Origin: an uncultured Pseudomonadota bacterium
GTDB lineage: Bacteria; Pseudomonadota; Alphaproteobacteria; Rs-D84
Assembly: GCA_947306185.1 (NCBI GenBank)
Contig: CAMZFU010000025.1
Coordinates: 1-14,148 of the forward strand
Length of the DNA: 14,148 nucleotides
Reading direction: 5' to 3'
Of this stretch, positions 1 through 7,501 are shown in pieces. Every line of letters begins with the position of its first letter. Position 1 is the first letter of the stretch. Below the pieces are notes generated by a model, which saw only the letters and a list, made by a program, of their open reading frames with translations, searched no databases and was not told the DNA's origin. The translations under genes were made by a program, and so were the position numbers.

Positions 1-133
1 GTTCTGTTTTCCATGTTGCCACATCACCCGCCAAATACTGAACCGCCATAAAACCAACATTATGACGCGTGCGTTCATATTCCGCGCCAGGGTTTCCCAG
101 ACCAACAATTAAAACAGGTTTATTTTCTTGCAT
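1..133 (-). CDS. pth: Peptidyl-tRNA hydrolase, N-terminal fragment (runs off left edge)
   Basis: Pth cleaves the ester bond of peptidyl-tRNAs released from stalled ribosomes and so recycles tRNA in the cytoplasm. Translation from the ATG at 133 gives 44 residues. They include the family signature LIVGLGNPG (residues 8-16) followed by EYERTRHNVGF. His24 and Asn14 correspond to the catalytic His and substrate-binding Asn of the family. A purine-rich AAAAAGAGA lies a few bases upstream of the start. The rest of the gene (usual length about 185-200 aa) lies outside the window. It diverges from the barrel-protein gene, and the 46-bp gap holds that gene's promoter. The assignment is firm despite the short fragment because the motif is nearly invariant. 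Confidence 0.95.
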   Translation of the reverse strand, partial: MQENKPVLIVGLGNPGAEYERTRHNVGFMAVQYLAGDVATWKTE

Positions 134-156
134 ATAGAAATCTCTTTTTCTATTAT
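128..156 (+). promoter_or_regulatory. Putative sigma70 promoter of the outer-membrane protein gene
   Basis: TTGCAT at 128-133, a 17-base spacer, then TATTAT at 151-156. Transcription would start near 163, followed by a strong Shine-Dalgarno sequence AAAGGAG (167-173) six bases before the ATG at 180. The -35 overlaps the pth start codon on the other strand. Confidence 0.5.
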
Positions 157-179
157 ATTATCATATAAAGGAGATAAAG

Positions 180-719
180 ATGAAGTTAAAAACATCAATT
201 ATTTTATGTTCCATTATGACAACCGCATCCGCACCCGCAATTGCGAACCCTGTTTGGGATTTGTATGCAGGTGTATCCATTGGTGCCGGTGCACAAACAA
301 TGTTCAATGACAACCACGATAAAACAAATTCGGCACAATCGTTTGGTGGAATGGTTGGTATCGACCTGCCAGTGTTTAGAATCGAAGCCGAATATAACTA
401 CCTTAACGAATCTGATTTCCATGCAAATTTAGCAATGGCGAATGCGTATTTCAAAATGGCATCAACTGTTGTTAAACCATATATGGGGTTGGGTGTTGGT
501 GTAATGTTCAACGGTTCGAACGATAAATACGATAAAGATATGGATACATCCGCCGCATATCAGGGGATGCTTGGGGTAACACTTGGTGTACCGGCATTAC
601 CTTTTAAGTTTGATATTGAAGGTCGTGCGGTTTATATCCCAGATATTGCCAAGTTCGGTGATAATCGTCCCGATTTATTGCATTATGACGCAAAAATCAA
701 AATCAGATATTTATTCTAA
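180..719 (+). CDS. Small outer-membrane beta-barrel protein with signal peptide
   Basis: The 179-aa product begins with a signal peptide: Lys2 and Lys4, a hydrophobic stretch, and a likely AIA cleavage site after Ala22. The remaining 157 residues alternate polar and hydrophobic residues with Gly and aromatics, as in an 8-stranded barrel of the OmpA/OmpW-like superfamily. Strand-like pieces include WDLYAGVSIGAG (25-36) and RIEAEYNYL. The chain ends in KIRYLF, with the C-terminal Phe that serves as the BAM-complex sorting signal. No peptidoglycan-binding domain follows. The strong Shine-Dalgarno and nearby promoter suggest good expression, and a GC-rich hairpin follows the stop. The exact family and function (porin, adhesin or structural) cannot be decided here, so no symbol is given. 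Confidence 0.85.
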   Translation: MKLKTSIILCSIMTTASAPAIANPVWDLYAGVSIGAGAQTMFNDNHDKTNSAQSFGGMVGIDLPVFRIEAEYNYLNESDFHANLAMANAYFKMASTVVKPYMGLGVGVMFNGSNDKYDKDMDTSAAYQGMLGVTLGVPALPFKFDIEGRAVYIPDIAKFGDNRPDLLHYDAKIKIRYLF

Positions 720-720
720 T

Positions 721-755
721 ATCACGGGGGCGGCAACGCCCCTGATTTAACTTTT
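721..755 (+). terminator. Rho-independent terminator after the barrel-protein gene
   Basis: A GGGGCG / CGCCCC stem (727-732 and 737-742) closes on a GCAA tetraloop. It is extended by ATCA / TGAT outside a two-base bulge and followed by TTAACTTTT. It starts one base after the TAA and separates this gene from polA. Confidence 0.65.
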
Positions 756-771
756 CATATGGGGAACGCGG

Positions 772-3546
772 ATGTTAACACTGATTGACGGTAATTCAAT
801 TTTATTTCGTGCATACTATGGCGTGCACAGCCGCCTTACGCGATCTGATGGCACACCAACAGGGGCAGTGTACACTTTCCTTAATATGATGTTGCCGGTG
901 TTTGCGGCCGCAAAACCAAACGATTCTTTTGTATGCGTGTTTGATGCATCACGTCAAACTTTTCGCCAAGAAATCTATCCTGAATACAAGGCGAACCGCG
1001 ATGAAACACCCGCCGATTTAATATCTCAATCAATAATGGTGCAACGGGCATTGGGCGAAATGGGCGTGCCGGTTCTTTGTATTCCCGGGGTCGAAGCCGA
1101 CGATGTTATCGCAACAATCGCCACACAAAATTGCCAGATTGCCGACAAAACGCGTATTATGACCGGCGACAAAGATTTAATGCAATTGGTGTCTGATTGC
1201 GTGTACCTATATGATGGTATGAAACAGAAAAATATCGGTCGCACAGAAGTATTGGAAAAATTCGGTGTTACCCCCGAACAAGTGATTGATGTCCAATCTT
1301 TGATGGGCGATTCATCCGATAATGTTCCAGGTGTACGCGGAATTGGTCCCAAAAAAGCCGCGGAACTAATTAACCAATATGGGGATTTAGATAACCTGTA
1401 TGCGCACATTGACGATATAAAAAATGAACGCACACGGAAAATGCTATCAGAAGCACGCGACACGGCATATATTTCCAAACAACTTGTAACTCTTAAACGC
1501 GATGTTGATTTGTCGGGGCTTACCATCACACCGTTCCGTTTTAACCGCGATGGCGCGTTGGCATTTGTGCGTAATGAATTAGAAAGCAATTCTTTGTATG
1601 AGAAAATATCGCGCACTTTTGCCGCATCTACCGAACCTGTGCCAACCCAGACCTTTAATTTTCCAGGATCCGTATGTCCAACCGATATTCCAACAAATAC
1701 TGCACCGGCAAAAGCGGCTGATGAATTGCAAATGACATTTGAACGAATTTCAACCGTCCAAGAATTGGAAAAGTTCCTTGCCAATGTTCGTAATGTAATT
1801 GCACTTGATACCGAAACAACTGGCCTGAACCAAGAAAAAGATAAAATGGTCGGAATGTCATTGGCGGTTGATTCAACGCACGGCGTTTATATTCCACTGC
1901 GTCATAAAACCGCCGCGGCCGATTTATTCGGGGATTCTAAATTCGACAACGGCCAGATTTCTGTGGCAGATTTATACAAACACATATGGCCGATATTAAC
2001 AGATAAAAATGTTACCAAGGTTGGCCATAATATAAAATTCGATTTGCATATTATGGCGAATGAGGGGTGGAACATTGAAAAAATTGCGCCTATTGAAGAT
2101 ACTATGCTGATTTCATACGCATTAAACGGAACACTACATTCGCACAGTATGGATGAATTGGCAATAAAATATCTTAATCATTCCGATATAACATTTGCAT
2201 CACTGTTTCCACCGAAAACACGCGATGCCGATATGCATTTCGATATGTTGCCAATCGATAAAGCATATCCGTATGCCGCCGAAGATGCCGCGGTTACGAT
2301 GGCCCTGTATCAATATATGCGTCAAAAATTAGATGCAAATAAAAAATTGGCCGATTTATATGATAAATGCGACCGACCATTGCTTATGGTGTTGACAGTT
2401 ATGGAACGCAATGGTGTATTGGTTGATCGCACGCACCTTAACCAACTGTCGGGCGTGTTTCATCAACAACTAACCGATATCAGTAACGAGATTTGGGAAA
2501 TGGCCGGACACGAATTTAATATCGCCAGTCCAAAGCAATTGGCAACCGTTCTGTTTGATGAATTGCATTTACCCGAAAACAAAAAGCGTTCCACAGATGC
2601 CGACACATTGAACGATTTGATGGACAATCACCCGATTATTGAAAAGATATTAAATTGGCGTTCAATTGCAAAACTTGCCGGAACTTATGCGGATGCCCTG
2701 CCCCACCAAATTGGTGCCGACGGTCGCATACATACAACATATCTGCAAACAAGTACAAACACCGGGCGTCTTTCATCGCGTGACCCAAACCTGCAAAATA
2801 TTCCGGTTAAAACAGAACTTGGTGAAGAAATTAGAAAATGCTTTGTGGCCCCATCGGGACGCGTTCTGATTGCGGCCGATTATTCCCAAATTCAACTGCG
2901 ATTGCTTGCGGACGTGGCGAACATAAAAACGTTCAAGGATACATTTATTGCCGGTCACGATATCCACGAACAAACCGCACGCAAGATTTTCAATATTCCG
3001 GAATCCACCATTGTGCCAAAGGATTTACGTCGCGCCGCGAAAACCGTGAACTTTTCTATTATATATGGCATTTCATCATTTGGTCTTGCCAACCAGTTAA
3101 ATATTCCGCGTGCCCGTGCCCAAGACATCATAGATTCTTATCTTGCCGGCCTGCCCGAAATCAAACAATATATGGATTCTATCAAAGAATTCGCAACGAA
3201 AAACGCGTGCGTCTATACCCCGTGGGGTCGCCGCATTGAATTACCCGAGGCAAAAAATCCACGTATGCGCGCATATGCCATGCGTGCCGCAATTAATGCA
3301 CCAATCCAAGGATTCGAAGCGGATTTAATGCGCCTTGCCATGATAAAAACATACAATGAAATTGTCGTGCCAAACCAAGATAAAATCAAACTTATTATGC
3401 AGGTTCATGATGAAATGGTGTTTGAATGCGACGAAGACGTATCAAAAGAATTCGCCGAAAGAATCAAAAACATTATGGAAAACATCGCAACAATCTCTGT
3501 GCCTTTACGCGCCGACTATGTAATCGCGCCATTTTGGGGCAAATAA
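772..3546 (+). CDS. polA: DNA polymerase I
   Basis: PolA fills gaps, matures Okazaki fragments and serves repair. The 924-aa chain has all three domains. The 5'-3' nuclease (about 1-290) shows FDASRQTFRQ, YKANR, EADDV, TGDKD and GDSSDNVPGV. The proofreading exonuclease (about 330-520) has an intact acidic set: Asp346, Glu348, Asp424, Tyr501 and Asp505. The polymerase (about 530-924) has motif A at Asp703, an O-helix with Arg753, Lys757, Phe761 and Tyr765, and motif C His879-Asp880-Glu881. Motif A reads DYSQIQLR, so the near-invariant Glu that forms the sugar steric gate is Gln708. The start ATG has GGGGAA upstream. The gene converges on the M23 gene with six bases between stop codons. Length matches the family (E. 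coli 928 aa). Confidence 0.98.
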   Translation: MLTLIDGNSILFRAYYGVHSRLTRSDGTPTGAVYTFLNMMLPVFAAAKPNDSFVCVFDASRQTFRQEIYPEYKANRDETPADLISQSIMVQRALGEMGVPVLCIPGVEADDVIATIATQNCQIADKTRIMTGDKDLMQLVSDCVYLYDGMKQKNIGRTEVLEKFGVTPEQVIDVQSLMGDSSDNVPGVRGIGPKKAAELINQYGDLDNLYAHIDDIKNERTRKMLSEARDTAYISKQLVTLKRDVDLSGLTITPFRFNRDGALAFVRNELESNSLYEKISRTFAASTEPVPTQTFNFPGSVCPTDIPTNTAPAKAADELQMTFERISTVQELEKFLANVRNVIALDTETTGLNQEKDKMVGMSLAVDSTHGVYIPLRHKTAAADLFGDSKFDNGQISVADLYKHIWPILTDKNVTKVGHNIKFDLHIMANEGWNIEKIAPIEDTMLISYALNGTLHSHSMDELAIKYLNHSDITFASLFPPKTRDADMHFDMLPIDKAYPYAAEDAAVTMALYQYMRQKLDANKKLADLYDKCDRPLLMVLTVMERNGVLVDRTHLNQLSGVFHQQLTDISNEIWEMAGHEFNIASPKQLATVLFDELHLPENKKRSTDADTLNDLMDNHPIIEKILNWRSIAKLAGTYADALPHQIGADGRIHTTYLQTSTNTGRLSSRDPNLQNIPVKTELGEEIRKCFVAPSGRVLIAADYSQIQLRLLADVANIKTFKDTFIAGHDIHEQTARKIFNIPESTIVPKDLRRAAKTVNFSIIYGISSFGLANQLNIPRARAQDIIDSYLAGLPEIKQYMDSIKEFATKNACVYTPWGRRIELPEAKNPRMRAYAMRAAINAPIQGFEADLMRLAMIKTYNEIVVPNQDKIKLIMQVHDEMVFECDEDVSKEFAERIKNIMENIATISVPLRADYVIAPFWGK

Positions 3547-3552
3547 AAATAT

Positions 3553-4650
3553 TTACATTTGAATGAATAAATCCGGATGATCAACAAGGTTTTCTATGGC
3601 CTTGTCCAACGTTTCACGATATTCCAAAAATTTCTTTTTATTCGCGGCATCCAAATTATCTATTGCCGGCAACTTTACCGTCAACGGATTTACATGCTTG
3701 CCGTCTTTGATAATTTCATAATGCAAATGCGGCCCGGTGGAAAGCCCCGTTGAACCAACATAACCGATTGTTTGTCCTTGCTTTACCGCGGTGCCAACTT
3801 TTACATTTTTGGCAAACTTTGACATATGGGCATACAACGTTTCAAATGAACCATTATGGCGAATTTTTACAAAATTACCATGTCCGCGATTAAATCCGCG
3901 CGCCACAACGCGACCCGCACCAGCGGCCGGAATTGGTGTTCCCGTGGATGCACGGAAATCGACCCCTTTGTGTGCACGGGTGAACCCCAGTACGGGATGT
4001 TTACGCCGTGTTGAAAAACTGCTTGTGACCTTGGCATTATTGATTGGTGTACGCTTCAACGATTTAATTGCACCATTACCGTTTGGATCGTAATAGCCAA
4101 CCGCTTTATCAGATTTGCGATAACGGTACATCTTAACGTTCCCACGTAGCGCATCAAAAGAAACAACTATGACCGAACCATTATCAATTTTTTTGTTATC
4201 GGAATAGTTTTCTTCAAATAATACCGAAAATTTTTGTCCGGCGCGCACATCGCGTTCAAAGTCCATTTCAAACGCCAACAAATCATAAACATCTGCCAAA
4301 ATACCGGCGGGAATATTTGCACGCATTCCGGCAAGATAGAAGCTATCGCCATCTAAAATCTCGCCCTGACGATAAACAAGGCGCGTATCACGTTCTATAT
4401 CAATGGCATTACAACTCCATACACCGCCATCATCGCAAGTCAATTCAACACGACGCCATGGCCCTGGCATAACAGTTATTTTCGATATCGGCTTATCCAG
4501 ACCACCTTCGTGCAAGAATTCAATTTTATCACGATCAGCACGCAGACCGGTTATACCCGCCTTGGTTTTCAACAGGTCGGCAATTTTATTTATATCCGTT
4601 CCCTTGAACCCTTGGGCGGCAAGAATCTTGGACAATGTGTCGCCCGACAT
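3553..4650 (-). CDS. M23 murein endopeptidase (MepM-like), enzyme part of an interrupted gene
   Basis: This part encodes an N-terminal LysM/OapA-like segment (about 1-50, from SGDTLSKIL), a middle domain (about 60-190), and a C-terminal LytM/M23 domain (about 205-325). M23 enzymes of this type cut peptidoglycan cross-links in the periplasm to allow wall growth. The zinc site is complete: His227 and Asp231 (HKGVD) and His310 (HLH), with His275 and His308 as catalytic histidines. The ATG at 4650 is unlikely to be the true start. It has no Shine-Dalgarno sequence, it falls inside the LysM-like strand (preceding in-frame residues read NFVVNV), and a start here would leave the enzyme without an export signal. 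The same frame continues upstream through one TAA into a membrane anchor starting at 4824. This is either a nonsense-mutated gene, a readthrough gene or an assembly error. Confidence 0.9.
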   Translation of the reverse strand: MSGDTLSKILAAQGFKGTDINKIADLLKTKAGITGLRADRDKIEFLHEGGLDKPISKITVMPGPWRRVELTCDDGGVWSCNAIDIERDTRLVYRQGEILDGDSFYLAGMRANIPAGILADVYDLLAFEMDFERDVRAGQKFSVLFEENYSDNKKIDNGSVIVVSFDALRGNVKMYRYRKSDKAVGYYDPNGNGAIKSLKRTPINNAKVTSSFSTRRKHPVLGFTRAHKGVDFRASTGTPIPAAGAGRVVARGFNRGHGNFVKIRHNGSFETLYAHMSKFAKNVKVGTAVKQGQTIGYVGSTGLSTGPHLHYEIIKDGKHVNPLTVKLPAIDNLDAANKKKFLEYRETLDKAIENLVDHPDLFIQM

Positions 4651-4698
4651 AACATTAACAACAAAGTTGTTATCTTGGATTGGTTTGGCAACACCTGA

Positions 4699-4824
4699 TT
4701 ATTTATCACCACGTACGCCAAATGCCAAAACCGCGACCACCGCGATTACGGCAAGTATGCCAGCAATCCACAGGACCGCACGAATAACTTTGTGCGATAA
4801 AATAATATTTTTTGCTTTTTCCAT
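4699..4824 (-). CDS. 41-residue membrane-anchor segment, in frame with the M23 peptidase but ended by TAA
   Basis: From the ATG at 4824 the frame encodes a short basic start (MEKAKN, then HK and R), one transmembrane segment of about 22 residues (AVLWIAGILAVIAVVAVLAFG) and VRGDK. It then stops at TAA (4701-4699). Sixteen sense codons later, still in frame, is the ATG of the peptidase body. A cytoplasmic stub, one helix and a periplasmic LysM-M23 body is the usual layout of MepM-like proteins, so this is best read as the 5' piece of that gene. Undisturbed, the protein would be about 423 residues. No Shine-Dalgarno sequence precedes the ATG. The TATAAT upstream lies seven bases away, so the mRNA may start at or within one or two bases of the ATG. 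A stand-alone 41-aa membrane protein is possible but less likely. Confidence 0.7.
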   Translation of the reverse strand: MEKAKNIILSHKVIRAVLWIAGILAVIAVVAVLAFGVRGDK

Positions 4825-4860
4825 GGCGTCTATTATAATAGTTTTATGACAATAAATCAA
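4812..4860. promoter_or_regulatory. Divergent promoter with shared palindromic -10 (M23 gene and prmC)
   Basis: CTATTATAATAG (4830-4841) is a perfect 12-bp palindrome that supplies TATAAT on both strands (4834-4839 plus, 4837-4832 minus). On the minus strand TTGATT (4860-4855) lies 17 bases upstream. On the plus strand a weaker TTGCTT (4812-4817) lies 16 bases upstream. The -10 ends six bases before the prmC ATG and seven before the M23 ATG. Both transcripts would therefore begin at or near their start codons, and neither gene has a Shine-Dalgarno sequence. Confidence 0.6.
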
Positions 4861-5610
4861 GCGTTCGACATTCTAAAAAAGGCGGGGGATATTCGCGCCG
4901 CCCGAATTATTACGGACAATGTAAAGCATTTGTCATGGTGGCGCGTACTCTTCTTCGCACACCAACTGCGTCGCGGTGTACCCGTTGCCAAGATAATTCA
5001 CCAGAAATGGTTTTATGGCATACCATTCTATACAAATAAGCACACATTGGACCCACGCCCAGACACCGAAACCTTGGTTGCGGCAGTAATTTCGGATAAT
5101 GCTCCCACGCCACGTATTTTAGATTTGGGAACCGGAACGGGATGCATTGTTATTTCTTTGGTAAAAAATATTTATGGCGCATCGGGTGTTGGCGTTGATA
5201 TATCGCATGGTGCCATACGTGTCGCCCGCCGAAACATCAGAACATTAAATTTAACAGAACGGATAAAAATTATTCATGGTTCTTTTGCGAATAAAAATTT
5301 AACAGACGAAAAATTTGACGTTATTGTGTCAAATCCACCATATATCGCGTACGGCGACAAACGTGTTAATGTGGGCGCGATGCACGACCCAAAATGCGCA
5401 CTATATGCCAATAATAACGGACTTGCAGCATATGAACAAATCGCCGTAAATGCAAAAAATTGGATTAAACCGGATGGCAAGATATACCTTGAAATTGGTG
5501 CGGGTCAAAAAACGGCGGTCAAAAAAATATTCACATCAAACGGTTGGAAATTCGTCCGCGATGAACGCGACCTTGGTGGAATCGTACGCGTTTTGGTGTT
5601 CACAGCCTAA
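4846..5610 (+). CDS. prmC: Peptide chain release factor N5-glutamine methyltransferase
   Basis: PrmC uses S-adenosylmethionine to methylate the Gln of the GGQ loop in release factors RF1 and RF2, which speeds peptide release. The 254-aa chain has a short helical N-terminal domain. It is followed by the linker signature FYGIPFYTNK..LDPRPDTETLV, the SAM-binding motif ILDLGTGTGCI, the acidic GVGVDIS, and the catalytic NPPYI with Asn163 (after FDVIVS). HDPKCALYANNNGLAAYEQI matches the family's HEPxxAL...dGL..Y signature. The chain is slightly shorter than E. coli PrmC (277 aa), mainly at the N-terminus. The start is the first in-frame ATG. It has no Shine-Dalgarno sequence and sits just downstream of a TATAAT, so leaderless translation is plausible. 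Confidence 0.96.
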   Translation: MTINQAFDILKKAGDIRAARIITDNVKHLSWWRVLFFAHQLRRGVPVAKIIHQKWFYGIPFYTNKHTLDPRPDTETLVAAVISDNAPTPRILDLGTGTGCIVISLVKNIYGASGVGVDISHGAIRVARRNIRTLNLTERIKIIHGSFANKNLTDEKFDVIVSNPPYIAYGDKRVNVGAMHDPKCALYANNNGLAAYEQIAVNAKNWIKPDGKIYLEIGAGQKTAVKKIFTSNGWKFVRDERDLGGIVRVLVFTA

Positions 5611-5616
5611 AAAAAC

Positions 5617-5644
5617 TTGACGTACAAATCATTTGTGCTAAAAT
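5617..5644 (+). promoter_or_regulatory. Sigma70 promoter with operator-like palindrome for the 351-aa gene
   Basis: TTGACG (5617-5622), a 16-base spacer and TAAAAT (5639-5644) make the best promoter match in the window. The spacer is an inverted repeat, ACAAAT-C-ATTTGT (5624-5636), with an extra outer G/C pair at 5622 and 5638. A bound dimer there would block RNA polymerase. Repression is inferred from position only. Confidence 0.6.
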
Positions 5645-5674
5645 CTCCGCGTAACAAAATAAAAGGTCAAAAGT

Positions 5675-6730
5675 ATGACACCAAAACCCAACAAAAAACA
5701 AATTGATTTTCGCACTCTCTCAAACCCAGAAGCGCACCAACACGACGTTGTTCTAGATGCATATAATAAAGCAGAACAACCTGACCCCCTTTTGAAATTA
5801 CGACTTGTTTCCGCATATTTAGACAAGTTTCTTAGTGATGCAAAAGAAGAACAAAGAATATATGAAAAACGCAACGAAATGCAAATACTGCGGGATAGCA
5901 TAGATGCCGTACAAAAACAGTTGGCCATGTCCACAAACGACAAATTGGTTGCCAAATATTTTACCCCCACTATGATTCACGTTGCGAACCAATTGAAACA
6001 AAATATTCCCCAAAGAATCACAACAACACAAGATAAAGACAACGATACTGTTGCGGTGGTTAAACCATTGGCATCTGCACAACTGATGGCACTGGTATCT
6101 TTTGCTGTATTATGCAGCATATTGGAATACTTGGAAAATTGTGGCAAACAATTTACCGAACAAGACCAGCAAGAAATAGCCCTATTCAAAAAACATATAG
6201 CAAACACCAAAAAGAATATCTCAAAATTTGTGACTGGTGACCTGACGGGATTTGATACCGAAGGCCTGGAAGGGCCGATAGAGATATGGAACGATAACAG
6301 ATTCGATTGCTTATGCATACGAGATATTCAAAACAATCGTTCAGGCATAATGAAAAAATATCTTTTTCCAGAATCATTTGCTGAGAAAGATATATTTCTC
6401 ACATTATATTTGGAAACACGCATCAATACCTCAGAAGGTATATTATACAGCGACCAAAACTACTATCAAAAACCAGAGCTTAGGGGCATGCACAATTTAA
6501 TTCGTCTTGTTGTATCAAAATTAGGAAATCAAAATTGTTTGTCATCAATAATGGACCTGTACTGCCAGTATGGTAAACATGCACTTGACATAAATTTAGA
6601 TAACGATACTTTCAAAAATGTAACAGACCGCATAAATGGCATGAAAGAACAAATACCAACCATTGTCAACGAAGGTATGTCACCCCAGATAATTACCATG
6701 GCGAAGGGATACCTGACACCACAAAAATAG
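5675..6730 (+). CDS. Unrecognised 351-aa protein, monocistronic
   Basis: I do not recognise this protein. It is hydrophilic, rich in Lys, Asn, Gln and Asp, and appears mostly helical. Residues 1-100 contain heptad-like helices (for example DAKEEQRIYEKRNEMQ). One hydrophobic stretch at about 130-150 (SAQLMALVSFAVLCSILEYL) could be a buried helix or a single membrane segment. The rest is mixed, with the aromatic and acidic patch EIWNDNRFDCLCIRDI near 206-221. There is no signal peptide and no motif I can tie to a catalytic family. It has its own promoter and ends before a clear terminator, so it forms its own transcription unit between prmC and the convergent hydrolase gene. AAAAGG lies 10 bases before the ATG. 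It may be a lineage-specific gene. Confidence 0.85.
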   Translation: MTPKPNKKQIDFRTLSNPEAHQHDVVLDAYNKAEQPDPLLKLRLVSAYLDKFLSDAKEEQRIYEKRNEMQILRDSIDAVQKQLAMSTNDKLVAKYFTPTMIHVANQLKQNIPQRITTTQDKDNDTVAVVKPLASAQLMALVSFAVLCSILEYLENCGKQFTEQDQQEIALFKKHIANTKKNISKFVTGDLTGFDTEGLEGPIEIWNDNRFDCLCIRDIQNNRSGIMKKYLFPESFAEKDIFLTLYLETRINTSEGILYSDQNYYQKPELRGMHNLIRLVVSKLGNQNCLSSIMDLYCQYGKHALDINLDNDTFKNVTDRINGMKEQIPTIVNEGMSPQIITMAKGYLTPQK

Positions 6731-6780
6731 ACAGACCCAAAAATTGATTGAGTCTGCCTTGGCGATTCTGTTTAATATTT

Positions 6781-6808
6781 CCCCGAATTTCTTCGGGGAT
6801 TATTTTTA
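6781..6808 (+). terminator. Rho-independent terminator of the 351-aa gene
   Basis: CCCCGAA (6781-6787), loop TTTC, TTCGGGG (6792-6798), then ATTATTTTTA. The T-run is on the plus strand, so it serves the rightward gene. The stem may also stop leftward transcripts of the ftsH/hydrolase cluster. A weaker imperfect hairpin, CAGACCCA / TGAGTCTG (6732-6739 and 6749-6756), precedes it. Confidence 0.75.
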
Positions 6809-6877
6809 CCTTGGCTTAACGCGTATAGATATTGCTCCCAATGGCCTCTATCGTTTTTCTCTATAATGTTCACAAAA

Positions 6878-7501
6878 TCATCGACCGTTTTTAATATCGC
6901 GCATCATGGAATCATCACCATGACCGTGAACAACGTACGTGTCATCGGGTAAATTGCGTGCAAATAAATTGGAAATAGATTGCCGCAGTTCATCCATATT
7001 CCCCCCCGGCAAATCTGTGCGCCCCACACCATCGTGGAAAATTGTGTCACCAGAAATCAATATCTTATATTCCGGGAAATAAAACATTACACCCCCACGC
7101 GAATGCCCGGGCGATGCAATAATTTCCATATCTATATCACCCAAAATCTTGGTCATACCCGCGTGCAAATCATTTGGTTCAATAAAATCATCGGGGATTC
7201 GTGGCAAATTCCAAAAATCAAGCATTTCACGTTTCCATAATATCAGCGGAATATCTTCGTGCTTAAGAAACCATGGCACATTGTGCCGACGTGCCAATTC
7301 TGGTGCCGCCGAAATATGGTCACCGTGTCCATGGGTAGAATAAATCGCCTGTAATTTTAATCCACGCGATTCTAATAAATTGTCCCAGTCGTCGCTACGC
7401 CCCCATGCATCAAATATGACACAATCGTCACCCGACGACACCAATACAGAATTGGTGTTTTCAGGTTTCATCCGCAATATTTCAAACTTATTTTTTTGCA
7501 A
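6878..7501 (-). CDS. MBL-fold metallo-hydrolase (glyoxalase II-like)
   Basis: This is a metallo-beta-lactamase-fold hydrolase with the full metal motif set. Numbering from the TTG start, it has His57, His59, Asp61 and His62 (STHGHGDHIS), His133 (SPGHSRGG), Asp152 (SGDTIFHDGVGRTDLPGG) and His194 (VVHGHGD). The GRTDLPGG motif groups it with the small (about 210 aa) glyoxalase II-like hydrolases; the substrate is uncertain. The first ATG in frame (7573) would encode a Lys/Arg-rich tail lying inside ftsH, so it is probably not used. The family's first strand, KFEILRM...TNSVLV, begins before the ATG at 7471. The TTG at 7501 (LQKNKFEILR) is therefore the best start, giving 207 aa. This start overlaps the ftsH stop codon region, implying translational coupling. 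The gene stops at TGA. Confidence 0.87.
   Translation of the reverse strand: MQKNKFEILRMKPENTNSVLVSSGDDCVIFDAWGRSDDWDNLLESRGLKLQAIYSTHGHGDHISAAPELARRHNVPWFLKHEDIPLILWKREMLDFWNLPRIPDDFIEPNDLHAGMTKILGDIDMEIIASPGHSRGGVMFYFPEYKILISGDTIFHDGVGRTDLPGGNMDELRQSISNLFARNLPDDTYVVHGHGDDSMMRDIKNGR

Noticed and set aside
1026..1784. A 252-codon open frame on the minus strand inside polA
   Set aside because: It lies wholly antisense to a complete polA with all motifs, has no family motif of its own and no ribosome-binding site. It is a shadow of codon bias.
4699..4701. Reassignment of UAA to a sense codon as the explanation for the M23 interruption
   Set aside because: polA, prmC, ftsH, the LOG gene and others end naturally at TAA at expected lengths, so UAA is a normal stop here.
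6772..6906. An open frame on the minus strand continuing past the hydrolase TGA (reads VDDFVNIIEKND... to a TAA at 6774)
   Set aside because: The hydrolase already ends at the usual family length after the GHG motif. The extra frame has no ATG or Shine-Dalgarno sequence, and its last codons run through the terminator stem. A small missed extension cannot be fully excluded.
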